DNA of 36,447 nucleotides, from assembly GCA_035651635.1 (NCBI GenBank), contig DASRFK010000265.1, positions 1-36,447 on the forward strand, in the 5' to 3' direction. Below are positions 1 to 6,932 of the stretch, piece after piece. A program made the position numbers and the translations under genes. Under the pieces are notes generated by a model. That model made no database searches, had not been told where the DNA came from, and was given only the letters and a program-made list of their open reading frames with translations. The DNA is from JANXQE01 sp035651635. Its GTDB lineage: Bacteria; Verrucomicrobiota; Verrucomicrobiia; Limisphaerales; UBA8199. Each line of letters begins with the position of its first letter. Position 1 is the first letter of the stretch.

Positions 1-503
1 ATGATCATGAACTCCTGGAAATCAATCGGGGCGTCGGAATGAGCGCCGCCGTTGATGACGTTGGCCATCGGCACCGGCAGGACTTTGGCATTGGTGCCGC
101 CGAGATATTTGAACAGCGGCATGCCGAGCGCCTCGGAGGCAGCCTTGGCGTTGGCCAGTGAAACGGCCAGAATGGCGTTGGCTCCAAGCTTGGACTTGGT
201 GTCGGTGCCATCCAAATCCAGCATAATTCTGTCGACCGTCAGTTGGTCCAGCGAGTCGGTTCCCTGCAGCGCCGGCAGGATCTTCTCGGTGACATTTTTC
301 ACAGCCTTGCTGACGCCTTTGCCCTGGAACCGTTTTTTATCGCCGTCGCGCAACTCGATCGCTTCATGTTCGCCGGTGCTCGCGCCGGAAGGGACCGCAG
401 CCCGACCGACAGCGCCTCCGGCCAGGATCACGTCAACTTCAACGGTTGGATTGCCACGTGAATCGAGAATCTCACGGGCTTGAATGTCGTAGATGGTGCT
501 CAT
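1..503 (-). CDS. eno: Enolase (phosphopyruvate hydratase), N-terminal part, cut by the window edge
   Basis: This glycolytic enzyme converts 2-phosphoglycerate to phosphoenolpyruvate in the cytoplasm. The minus-strand reading frame starts with ATG at 503 (MSTIYDIQAREILDSRGNPT) and stays open to base 1, giving about 167 residues of the usual 420-430. The start of the family is unmistakable: AREILDSRGNPTVEVDV, then the mobile-loop segment GAVGRAAVPSGASTGEHEA, and near the cut end INGGAHSDAPIDFQEFMI, which matches the conserved NGGAHA..DIQEFM block. The catalytic-domain lysine and metal ligands lie beyond the window. No strong Shine-Dalgarno sequence is visible upstream, but the start fits the family alignment. 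No gene is seen for more than 600 bp upstream, so it probably has its own promoter. Confidence 0.97.
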   Translation of the reverse strand, partial: MSTIYDIQAREILDSRGNPTVEVDVILAGGAVGRAAVPSGASTGEHEAIELRDGDKKRFQGKGVSKAVKNVTEKILPALQGTDSLDQLTVDRIMLDLDGTDTKSKLGANAILAVSLANAKAASEALGMPLFKYLGGTNAKVLPVPMANVINGGAHSDAPIDFQEFMI

Positions 504-689
504 AATTAAGTTTTCAATTTCAATCTCAGTGAATCAGGAATCATTCTCTGTAGACGAGACAGGGTTGTCGTCTCCGTCAAAAGGTGCGCGCATGATAAGG
601 GCGCAGGGGAGTGAGTCAAGGAATCCAAAGTCTGAAAGTCTGCTCATAGCTCCGCAGACTTCTTTTGCCGCCCAGGCGCGTGGCGATTC

Positions 690-752
690 GGTTTTACCGT
701 TTTAACGTTTTACGTTTCAACTCTTTAACGTTTCAACGCTTCAACGTCTCAC
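690..752. repeat. Degenerate short tandem repeat, about 7-9 bp period
   Basis: Imperfect copies of a short AACGTTT/CGTTTCAA-like unit follow one another here, upstream of enolase. Similar heptamer tracts occur at 10789-10824 and 35062-35082, which suggests a genome-wide class of short tandem repeats. The tract is noncoding as far as can be seen. Confidence 0.6.
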
Positions 753-769
753 GCAGCCGTACAAGTAGA

Positions 770-793
770 GGGCGCACCAAACAGGGTGCGCCC
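770..793. repeat. Perfect 9-bp stem hairpin
   Basis: GGGCGCACC at 770-778 pairs exactly with GGTGCGCCC at 785-793 around a 6-nt loop. Neither strand shows a T tract after the stem, so it is not a typical intrinsic terminator. The rest of the 504-980 gap holds no credible gene. Confidence 0.6.
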
Positions 794-985
794 AAAAACA
801 CACGGTAGGTTAACACTATCCAACGCGGTCTGAATTGGCAATGGTTTTAACCTGCGCATCCAGCGGAAAAAGCGTGACAACTCCTTCCAGGATGCAGAGT
901 TGCAACATGACCGGGAGGAGAACGCCGACCGAGGCGGATTAAGCAGACTCCTCTGACTATCCGCGTCATCCGCGGTCAATTCTTG

Positions 986-991
986 TATAAT
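986..991 (+). promoter_or_regulatory. Candidate -10 box for a small RNA
   Basis: A perfect TATAAT occurs here in the context CTTGTATAATCG. No convincing -35 element stands 16-18 bp upstream (the bases there read like GCGTCA). Transcription would begin near 998, just before the hairpin that opens the candidate RNA. Confidence 0.4.
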
Positions 992-997
992 CGTGTC

Positions 998-1115
998 CGA
1001 TTTGGGGTTAAGACCCCATTGTTACAGGAATTAGATAGATTAGCGTGGTAGCGGTTCCTTGTAATGGTGGTTAGTTAGGTTCAGGCGGCTCTGAGTGGAG
1101 CCGCCTTCTTTTTTT
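998..1115 (+). ncRNA. Candidate small RNA of about 118 nt with 5' hairpin and 3' intrinsic terminator
   Basis: Between the promoter-like TATAAT at 986-991 and the terminator at 1084-1115 there is no open reading frame of useful length. The predicted transcript begins with a perfect 6-bp hairpin (TGGGGT at 1003-1008 with ACCCCA at 1013-1018, loop TAAG) and ends in a strong GC hairpin plus T tract. No plus-strand gene upstream would need this terminator. I do not recognise a known RNA family (6S, tmRNA, SRP and common riboswitches were considered). The existence of the RNA is an inference from signals, not from homology. Confidence 0.4.
1084..1115 (+). terminator. Intrinsic terminator
   Basis: GGCGGCTC at 1084-1091 pairs perfectly with GAGCCGCC at 1098-1105 (8 bp, 6-nt loop). 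It is followed by TTCTTTTTTT, so it works in the plus direction. The minus-strand side has no T tract, so it does not serve the isochorismatase-like gene that ends at 1138. Confidence 0.8.
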
Positions 1116-1137
1116 GTACGGGGATGAACCCCAACTC

Positions 1138-1749
1138 CTAACCAACAGCCGCAGACTGAGTCGCCACAGCAAAACGCACATCCGCCGCGTTCAGAAGGTG
1201 AATGCCGCGTGCGGAGGAACTTTCTGGCCAAACCGAGTTGAAGTACGGTCGAATGACGGCGGCCTTGAGCAAAGCCGAATCGTTGGTGGTGTGCGCATCC
1301 GCGACCACGAATATCTCGAACTCTTTACTGACGGCGTTGCGCAACGTCGCATCGACGCAAAACTCAGTCGCATAGCCGGTTAAGACCAGGCTCTGCACGC
1401 CCAATGAACGCAACCGGCGCTCCAGATTGGTTCCGTAGAAAGAGTCGGCGGTGGTTTTTCGGATGAAATGGTCGTCAGTCGCTTGGTTCAGATCCGGGTG
1501 CAATTGCCAGCCGTCGCTGAATGGGACCAGCCAGTCACCCTCCGGCGGGCCGTCATGCTGAATAATGAACACCGGAACTCCAGCGGACCTCGCGCGGCCG
1601 GTGACGAAATTGATTCGGTGGATGACTTCCGCGGCTTCAAAGGGCGGCGGCGTGGTATTGAACAAACCGGATTGGACATCAATCACCAGAACAGCGAGCT
1701 GGCTGGCAGCACGCGAGGCGAGCAAATCAACGGCATCAGGCGTCGACAC
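1138..1749 (-). CDS. Isochorismatase-family cysteine hydrolase
   Basis: The 203-residue protein is a compact cytoplasmic alpha/beta hydrolase of the isochorismatase/nicotinamidase superfamily. The three expected catalytic residues are visible: Asp24 in LVIDVQSGLF, Lys98 in HFIRKTTADSF, and the nucleophile Cys131 in TGYATEFCVDATLRNA. The GYATEFCVD block is the typical cis-peptide and nucleophile region. The start is GTG at 1749, which leaves about 18 residues before the first beta strand. The zinc-ligand pattern of true nicotinamidases (D-x-H) is not evident, so nicotinamidase is unlikely and the substrate is unknown. It lies 29 bp downstream of the endonuclease IV gene on the same strand and may be cotranscribed with it. 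Confidence 0.9.
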   Translation of the reverse strand: MSTPDAVDLLASRAASQLAVLVIDVQSGLFNTTPPPFEAAEVIHRINFVTGRARSAGVPVFIIQHDGPPEGDWLVPFSDGWQLHPDLNQATDDHFIRKTTADSFYGTNLERRLRSLGVQSLVLTGYATEFCVDATLRNAVSKEFEIFVVADAHTTNDSALLKAAVIRPYFNSVWPESSSARGIHLLNAADVRFAVATQSAAVG

Positions 1750-1778
1750 ACATTAACTTACCGAAACAGAAATTCTTT

Positions 1779-2714
1779 TCAACCTCCCGTGAGGAAATCG
1801 GCCCTGTTTAAACCAGAGTCCTGGGTGTCCGTGCGGCGGGCCGGGTGGGACCTTTTAACGGGTACGGCCGAATCGACCAGAGAACGGAGCGTCTTGAGGT
1901 TAAGGACGTCTTCGTGAAGGTCCTTTGACTTTGGCGTCTCAATGCATCCCGGGGTTCGTTTGAACCGGCGGTCATTAACGATGTGGCCAAAGGCTTTCTT
2001 GCCAATTAAACCTTTGCCTATGTGCTCATGGCGGTCGACGCGGGAGCCCAGCTTCGCCTTCGAGTCATTGAGATGAAAGGCCAGGATCTGCCGCAAGCCA
2101 ATCAGCCTGGCGACCTCCGCAAGAGCAGCTTCCCAGCCTTCGGGAGTGCGGATGTCATAACCGGCCGCGAAAAAATGCGCTGTGTCGAGACAAATTCCGA
2201 GGCGATTGGGCTGGTCGACATGATCGAAAATAGCTGCCAGATGAGCGATTCGGTGGCCGAGGCAACTCCCTTGACCCGCCGTGTTTTCCAGGGCGATTCG
2301 CACCGGCGACTTCTTCGTGGCGGCCAGCACTTCGTCGAGGCCGGAAACGACCTGAGTCAGCCCGGCCTCTTCCCCGCCACCCAGGTGCGCGCCCGGGTGC
2401 AACACCAGAAACGGTACTTCCAACAGCGTGGCGAACTCGATCTCCTGAATGAGCGAACGAATGGAAATGCGGCGATTTTCTGACTCGGGCGCCGCGAGGT
2501 TGATGAGGTAACCGGCGTGTCCAAAAACATATTTAATTTTGCTTTCAGCCAATCCGGTTCGATACAGCGCAAGTGAGGCTTCGTCCGGCTGCTTGCCAAA
2601 CCACTGCATGTTGTTCTTGACGAAGATTTGGCAGACCTCACCGCCGATTTGTTTGGCCCGTTGGAGGGCCATGTGAACACCGCCGGCAGTTGAACAGTGT
2701 GCGCCAAAGAGCAT
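1779..2714 (-). CDS. nfo: Endonuclease IV (apurinic/apyrimidinic endonuclease)
   Basis: This DNA-repair enzyme cleaves 5' of abasic sites using a trinuclear zinc centre. The 311-residue TIM-barrel sequence carries the family blocks in order: GAHCSTAGGVHMAL at the N terminus, His66 in FGHAGYLINLA, His106 in LHPGAHLG, Glu143 in LENTAGQG, Asp177 and His180 in CLDTAHFFAAGYD, His214 in FHLNDSKAKLGSR, Asp227 and His229 in RVDRHEHIGKG, and Glu259 in IETPKSKDLHED. All expected zinc ligands are present. It is slightly longer than the usual 280 residues because of a basic, low-complexity C-terminal tail of about 30 residues. The ATG at 2714 begins directly at the first strand. The upstream region carries a MITE-like element, with no other gene nearby on this strand. 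Confidence 0.96.
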   Translation of the reverse strand: MLFGAHCSTAGGVHMALQRAKQIGGEVCQIFVKNNMQWFGKQPDEASLALYRTGLAESKIKYVFGHAGYLINLAAPESENRRISIRSLIQEIEFATLLEVPFLVLHPGAHLGGGEEAGLTQVVSGLDEVLAATKKSPVRIALENTAGQGSCLGHRIAHLAAIFDHVDQPNRLGICLDTAHFFAAGYDIRTPEGWEAALAEVARLIGLRQILAFHLNDSKAKLGSRVDRHEHIGKGLIGKKAFGHIVNDRRFKRTPGCIETPKSKDLHEDVLNLKTLRSLVDSAVPVKRSHPARRTDTQDSGLNRADFLTGG

Positions 2715-2755
2715 GCGTCAGATTATCGGCATCGGGTGATCGTGTGCAATGCCCC

Positions 2756-2957
2756 TTTCTAGGCCGGGTGCGATTAGAAGTGTCGGTCTTGGCTGGAAGC
2801 CGAAAAAAGCGGCAGAGGGCTGCCGCAGTCCAAAACGCAAGCGCGACACGGGCGCGGCCCTCGAGAACCGAAGGTTTTGGAGTGCGGCAGCCCTCTGCCG
2901 CTTTTCTGCCGCTCAACACAGAATGACCGACAGATTTAATCACACCCTTTCTAGGCC
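2756..2957. mobile_element. MITE-like palindromic element (2766-2947) with 10-bp direct repeats
   Basis: A long imperfect palindrome is bounded by the direct repeat TTTCTAGGCC (2756-2765 and 2948-2957), which looks like a target-site duplication. The ends are inverted: GGGTGCGATTA at 2766-2776 against TAATCACACCC at 2937-2947, then TGTCGGTC against GACCGACA further in. The core arms at 2805-2836 and 2874-2905 match at 31 of 32 positions around a 37-nt loop. There is no transposase gene inside. Open frames here exist only because of the palindrome. Confidence 0.75.
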
Positions 2958-3102
2958 TTGGCAGCCTTTTTCATTCGCAATCGGCTGACCCGCTCTCAGG
3001 TGGGTCTCTCATTAACATCGCGGTTCATTCCAAAATTGCGCGGGCCCGAGCGCAATTGCCGGTAATTCTCGGAGGATTTTCGTTGGTTGCTCAACGATGC
3101 CT

Positions 3103-3147
3103 GCGGATTAAAAATCCGCGCGCCGGCGCGCGGGCATTCCTGCCCGC
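3103..3147. repeat. Dual-hairpin repeat (REP-like)
   Basis: Two perfect 7-bp hairpins stand side by side: GCGGATT/AATCCGC (3103-3109 with 3113-3119, 3-nt loop) and GCGGGCA/TGCCCGC (3130-3136 with 3141-3147, 4-nt loop). The layout matches the repeat at 21564-21619. It lies in the 2958-3214 gap downstream of the E2 gene, which holds no gene. Confidence 0.55.
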
Positions 3148-3214
3148 AGCAACGGCCGAACACCTTCTGACTGCAAACCTATTCTTCGCCGGGTTCAGTC
3201 CCAAGATCTCAGCC

Positions 3215-4423
3215 TTAAAGGGCCTCGGGTTGGCTGAGCAATTTTGCGATCCGAGCCAGCAGCCGGCCGGCGGCTCCGCCGTCCAGGACGCGATGGTCGA
3301 AACTGAGTGTGACGTTGGCCTCCATCACGGGGATAAATTGCCCCTTAGTTTCGTCCCAATCCGGAACTCGCCGAGCGGCGCCCATTCCCAAAACCAGGGT
3401 TTGCTCCGGTAACGGGATGGGAGTGGCCCAGGTGAGACCGAACGTGCCGAAATTGGTGACGGTGGCAATGGATCCGCCGGTGGCATCGGCGGGCAGTTTG
3501 CGCTGGTGCGCCAACTCGATCAGCTCGTCATAGCGTTTGACCAAATCCTTGAGCGATTGTTTTTCCGCATTCCGAATTACCGGCACCAGCACGCCATCCG
3601 GAACCTCGACGGCGAATCCCACATCAATGGCCGATGGATGCACGATCTTATTGCCAATGAGCCGCCCGGCCGGAGCGCTGTTCTCCGAAAGGGCGATCGC
3701 CAGCGAGCGCAACGCGTACAAAGCCGGTCCCGGTTTCGGATTGGACCTTTTGCGATGGCTCAGGAGAGGATCAAAACGCACCGGCAAAGCCACTGTCGCC
3801 AGGGGGCGAGTCCAGCTGCGCCGCATAGCGTCGGCCACGGCCACGCGCATGGTCGAGGCCTGGCTCAAGTGGTGGCGTTCGAGGTTGGTGATGAATTTTT
3901 CAAAATCCTGGATGGTGACACGACCGGCGGCGCCGCTGCCGGGAAGCCCGGCCAGGTCGGCCGCGTGCAAGCCCAGCTCAATCATCCGCGCCTTCATCCT
4001 CGGAGACATGTAGCTGGCACCGGTGGCGTTTGCTGGAACCGGAAGCCCGCGAACGGTGGGCGCGACGGTCTGCTGGGGCGCGTCGGCCTGCGTTCGCAAG
4101 TGCGTGGAGGGATCGGCCTGGGCATTCTGCCCATTCTTCTCCGGAGCGGGCGCGTCCAGTCCAAGACGGGCGGCATCCTCAGCGCTGGCTTCCAGATATC
4201 CGAGCACCGTCCCGACGGGGTAGCTTTGGTTGAGATTGACGGAGAGGGTCTCGACGCGGCCCGGGCATGGGCTGGCCACGTTCATCGTGGCTTTGCTGGT
4301 CTCGACTTCAATGAGGTCCTGATCGGTCCGCACCTGGTCGCCGACTTTGACCAACAGACCGACAATCGTTGCTTCGGCGATGGACTCGCCGAGTTGGGGC
4401 ATAATGATTGGGATCGACGGCAT
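3215..4423 (-). CDS. pdhC: Dihydrolipoamide acyltransferase (E2) of a pyruvate/2-oxoacid dehydrogenase complex
   Basis: E2 forms the core of the complex: it receives the acyl group from E1 on a lipoyl arm and passes it to coenzyme A. The 402-residue protein has one N-terminal lipoyl domain (residues 1-75) with the lipoylated Lys44 in VETSKATMNV, a flexible Pro/Ala/Gln linker, a peripheral-subunit-binding domain (about 135-170, SPRMKARMIELGL...GAAGRVTIQDF), and the catalytic acetyltransferase domain. That domain ends with His377 and Asp381 in SFDHRVLDGG. I start at ATG 4423 because IPIIMPQLGESI begins the lipoyl domain; the open frame runs further upstream but only antiparallel to coding sequence of E1 beta in another frame. 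Only 2 bp separate it from the E1 beta stop, so it is the last gene of the operon. Pyruvate as the substrate is likely but not proven; branched-chain or acetoin complexes share this architecture. Confidence 0.92.
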   Translation of the reverse strand: MPSIPIIMPQLGESIAEATIVGLLVKVGDQVRTDQDLIEVETSKATMNVASPCPGRVETLSVNLNQSYPVGTVLGYLEASAEDAARLGLDAPAPEKNGQNAQADPSTHLRTQADAPQQTVAPTVRGLPVPANATGASYMSPRMKARMIELGLHAADLAGLPGSGAAGRVTIQDFEKFITNLERHHLSQASTMRVAVADAMRRSWTRPLATVALPVRFDPLLSHRKRSNPKPGPALYALRSLAIALSENSAPAGRLIGNKIVHPSAIDVGFAVEVPDGVLVPVIRNAEKQSLKDLVKRYDELIELAHQRKLPADATGGSIATVTNFGTFGLTWATPIPLPEQTLVLGMGAARRVPDWDETKGQFIPVMEANVTLSFDHRVLDGGAAGRLLARIAKLLSQPEAL

Positions 4424-4425
4424 GT

Positions 4426-5391
4426 TTACATTCGCTGCAGATGACGGGCGGCCGAGGCAATGCGCTGCGCCGTCGGCCGGTGCGCCTTCCAGAGATTTGG
4501 ATGATAGGGCACGGGAGTGTCCTTGGCGTTGAGCCGCTGAGGCGGGGCATCGAGCAAGCCAAAACCCTCGCTGGCCACTCTCGCAATCACCTCGGCGGTC
4601 ACCCCGCCCCAAGGCCAGGCTTCGCCCACGCACAATAAACGCCCCGTCCGCGCCACCGAAGCCATCACCGTATCGGTGTCCAAAGGTTTCACGGAGCGCA
4701 AATCGACCACCTCGATCTCCACCCCTTCCAGGGCCAATTCGTCAGCAGCCGCCAGCGCTTCATGCACCATCGCGCTGTACGCCACGATGGTCGTGTCGCG
4801 GCCGGGCCGCGCGATCCGCGCTTTGCCGACCGGCGTCGCCTCCGTTGGGAGCGCCTCGGCTTTGAGATGATAATAGAGATATTTGTGTTCGCAAAAAATA
4901 ACCGGGTCATCAATCGCAACGGCCTCCAGCAGCATGCTGTAAGCGTCCTCGACGGTGGCGGGAGTCATCACGACCAAGCCGGGGTAATGGGCGTACACGC
5001 CTTCCATGCTTTGGCTGTGGAACGGTCCGCTGCCGGAGGTGCCGCCGGCCGGAAGCCGAATGGTGATGGGGCACGGAACCCGGGTGCGCCAATGCAAAGT
5101 GGCGGCCTGGTTAACGATTTGGTTAAAAGCGACCGTCGAAAAGTCGGCGAACTGGATTTCAATAATCGGGCGCATTCCTTCGATCGCGGCGCCGACCGCC
5201 AGCCCGAGCATGGCATCTTCACTGATCGGCGAATCGATAACCCGGCCTGGAAACTGTTGCGCGAGGTTCTTGGTGGCTTTGAACGCACCGCCAAAAGCGC
5301 CAACGTCCTGGCCATAAATAAACACTCGGGGATCGGAGGCCAGTGCTTGCGCCTGAGCTTCGCGGATCGCATCCAGATAGGTGATGCTCAC
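4426..5391 (-). CDS. pdhB: 2-oxoacid (pyruvate) dehydrogenase E1 component, beta subunit
   Basis: The 321-residue beta subunit completes the thiamine-diphosphate E1 enzyme, which decarboxylates the 2-oxoacid and reductively acylates the lipoyl arm of E2. The N-terminal transketolase pyrimidine-binding half shows DVGAFGGAFKATKNL, DSPISEDAMLGLAVGAA (with the TPP-activating Glu) and IEIQFADF. The C-terminal transketolase half shows VVDLRSVKPLDTDTV and GEAWPWGG. The start is GTG at 5391, 3 bp after the E1 alpha stop, with a GAGG Shine-Dalgarno about 8 bp upstream. The length equals that of family members. It sits between E1 alpha and E2 in a tight operon. Confidence 0.94.
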   Translation of the reverse strand: MSITYLDAIREAQAQALASDPRVFIYGQDVGAFGGAFKATKNLAQQFPGRVIDSPISEDAMLGLAVGAAIEGMRPIIEIQFADFSTVAFNQIVNQAATLHWRTRVPCPITIRLPAGGTSGSGPFHSQSMEGVYAHYPGLVVMTPATVEDAYSMLLEAVAIDDPVIFCEHKYLYYHLKAEALPTEATPVGKARIARPGRDTTIVAYSAMVHEALAAADELALEGVEIEVVDLRSVKPLDTDTVMASVARTGRLLCVGEAWPWGGVTAEVIARVASEGFGLLDAPPQRLNAKDTPVPYHPNLWKAHRPTAQRIASAARHLQRM

Positions 5392-5394
5392 AGC

Positions 5395-6426
5395 TTAGGC
5401 CTCATGTCCTTCGCTCAGGTGCTTGGAAGCCAGAGGGCACCAGTCCTCCTTATACGGGTCGGGCGCGGGCTCCCGCTGCACTTTGGCAACCACCTCCTCG
5501 ATGGCCTGAACCGCCTCAGACCGCCAACTGGCAACCTGCTGCGGGTTCGCCCAGTCCTGTTCCAACAGGTGCTCTTCGGCCAACTTCAGACAGTCACGCC
5601 CAACCGGAGAGCATTTCAGCCTCGCATCGATATAGGACCCGTCGTCATGCTCGCCATGTCCACACAACCGGAGCAGTGTAGCCACGACCAACTGCGGCCC
5701 GGCACCCTCCCGCGCGCGGCCAACGGCTTCATTGACCACCTTCAGACACTCCGCCAGGTTTGTCCCATCAGCGGCCAACCCGCTGATGCCGTAACCGCTG
5801 GCCTTGTCGAGGAGCGAACGGCAGGCAAATTGGCGCTCCGTGGGTGTGGAATACGCGTAATGGTTGTTAGCCAGTACCAACACCAGGGGCAGCTTCTCAA
5901 TCGCAGCCTGATTCAACGCCTCATGAAATGCTCCCGTGGAACTGCCGCCATCCCCCAAAGAAGTTATTCCCACTGTGCCCTGAATGCCTTTAAATCGGTG
6001 AGCCAGCAACGCCCCATTGACCACCGATATCATGGCGCCTAGATGACTGATCATGGCGAACATCCCTTCCCGGGGCCGGCCCCGGTGGACATTGCCGTCG
6101 CGTCCTCGCATTGGCCCCAGTGGTGAGCCCAGGCAAGTGCGCACCGCATCGAGCAATGACTCCCCAAAGGCCAGACGGCCGGCCGTGTCTCGAATCAGTG
6201 GCGCGAAAACGTCACCCTTTTGCAAGGCCAGCCCCGTGGCGACGCTCAGGGCTTCCTGTCCACGGCTCAGAAACACCCCGCCGTGGACTTTGCCCATCCT
6301 GTAAAGGCTGGCGAATTTGTCGTCCAAAAGACGAGCCAAAAGCATCAGGCGAAATGCCTTGACGTAACTTTCGCGAATGGAGGGAATCTCGCTCACCGCA
6401 CCATGGTCGAGCAAAGCATGAACCAT
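5395..6426 (-). CDS. pdhA: 2-oxoacid (pyruvate) dehydrogenase E1 component, alpha subunit
   Basis: The alpha subunit binds the thiamine diphosphate cofactor of E1. The 343-residue protein shows the family entry block AFRLMLLARLLDDKFASLYR, then GGVFLSRGQEALSV, and the cofactor and magnesium motif GDGGSSTGAFHEAL...NNHYAYSTP. I start at ATG 6426 (MVHALLDHG), which gives a normal length. The open frame extends to 6618, but its first residues are the translation of a palindromic repeat (6533-6655) and have no family counterpart. No clear Shine-Dalgarno precedes 6426. It is the first gene of the alpha-beta-E2 operon; the E3 subunit is encoded separately near 20154. Pyruvate is the most likely substrate, but acetoin or branched-chain 2-oxoacids cannot be excluded. 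Confidence 0.9.
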   Translation of the reverse strand: MVHALLDHGAVSEIPSIRESYVKAFRLMLLARLLDDKFASLYRMGKVHGGVFLSRGQEALSVATGLALQKGDVFAPLIRDTAGRLAFGESLLDAVRTCLGSPLGPMRGRDGNVHRGRPREGMFAMISHLGAMISVVNGALLAHRFKGIQGTVGITSLGDGGSSTGAFHEALNQAAIEKLPLVLVLANNHYAYSTPTERQFACRSLLDKASGYGISGLAADGTNLAECLKVVNEAVGRAREGAGPQLVVATLLRLCGHGEHDDGSYIDARLKCSPVGRDCLKLAEEHLLEQDWANPQQVASWRSEAVQAIEEVVAKVQREPAPDPYKEDWCPLASKHLSEGHEA

Positions 6427-6530
6427 GGGAGCATATGTATCCGTTTGAGCAGCCCCTCGCAACGTTTCTTTCTTCGAGCGCTGGCCCCCTCGCCGCGTGT
6501 TCCCCACCAAAACAATTCGCCGCCAACGCC

Positions 6531-6657
6531 TAGAGTCGTGTTTTAGAATTCGGTTTGGAGTCCCGCCTTTAGGCGGCTTCGGCGCCGGACCGCCTGAAGG
6601 CGGGACTCCGAACCACATACGCCCATGCGCATGTCGGTACTTTTAAAACACGCCCTA
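6531..6657. mobile_element. MITE-like element (6533-6655) flanked by TA dinucleotides
   Basis: The element begins GAGTCGTGTTTTAGAA and ends, on the opposite strand, GGGCGTGTTTTAAAAG, with TA immediately outside both ends (6531-6532 and 6656-6657). This is the target preference of IS630/Tc1-mariner-like transposition. The core arms at 6552-6576 and 6590-6614 match at 23 of 25 positions around a 13-nt loop. It has no coding capacity of its own and lies in the upstream region of the pyruvate dehydrogenase operon. The following 6658-6932 stretch holds no recognisable gene. Confidence 0.65.
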
Positions 6658-6932
6658 AGCTAAAAGGATGTTACTGTCCGTGCGGACCTCCAAATTGTCC
6701 TGTCTTGAGGCACTCGCGTTTGGCTTAACCGGCGGCAGTCGGGCGGTTAAAACAAAGTTCCGGTCGCGCGAATGGATAACCGGCCGGTCAGGAAGCCATC
6801 AAAGCCTGGGCCAACCCATAAAAAAACGAAGATCAGAGTAGTCGCGGACTCGGAATTGGTGTTGAATGTGCTTCATCAGCATTGATTTGCTGCCGATGTA
6901 CAAGGCAGCACCGTGAAACCAAGCGCCATTTT

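Noticed and set aside
749..979. 76-residue minus-strand open frame upstream of enolase
   Set aside because: It contains the 9-bp hairpin, has no motif or ribosome-binding site, and is rich in Ser/Arg as expected of random GC-rich DNA.
2638..2943. Open frames on both strands between nfo and the E2 gene
   Set aside because: They lie almost wholly in the MITE-like palindrome; mirror-image peptides on the two strands show that the frames are a by-product of the repeat.
6427..6618. N-terminal extension of E1 alpha
   Set aside because: The extra residues are the translated palindrome plus an Arg-rich stretch with no counterpart in E1 alpha proteins; the start at 6426 gives the normal length.
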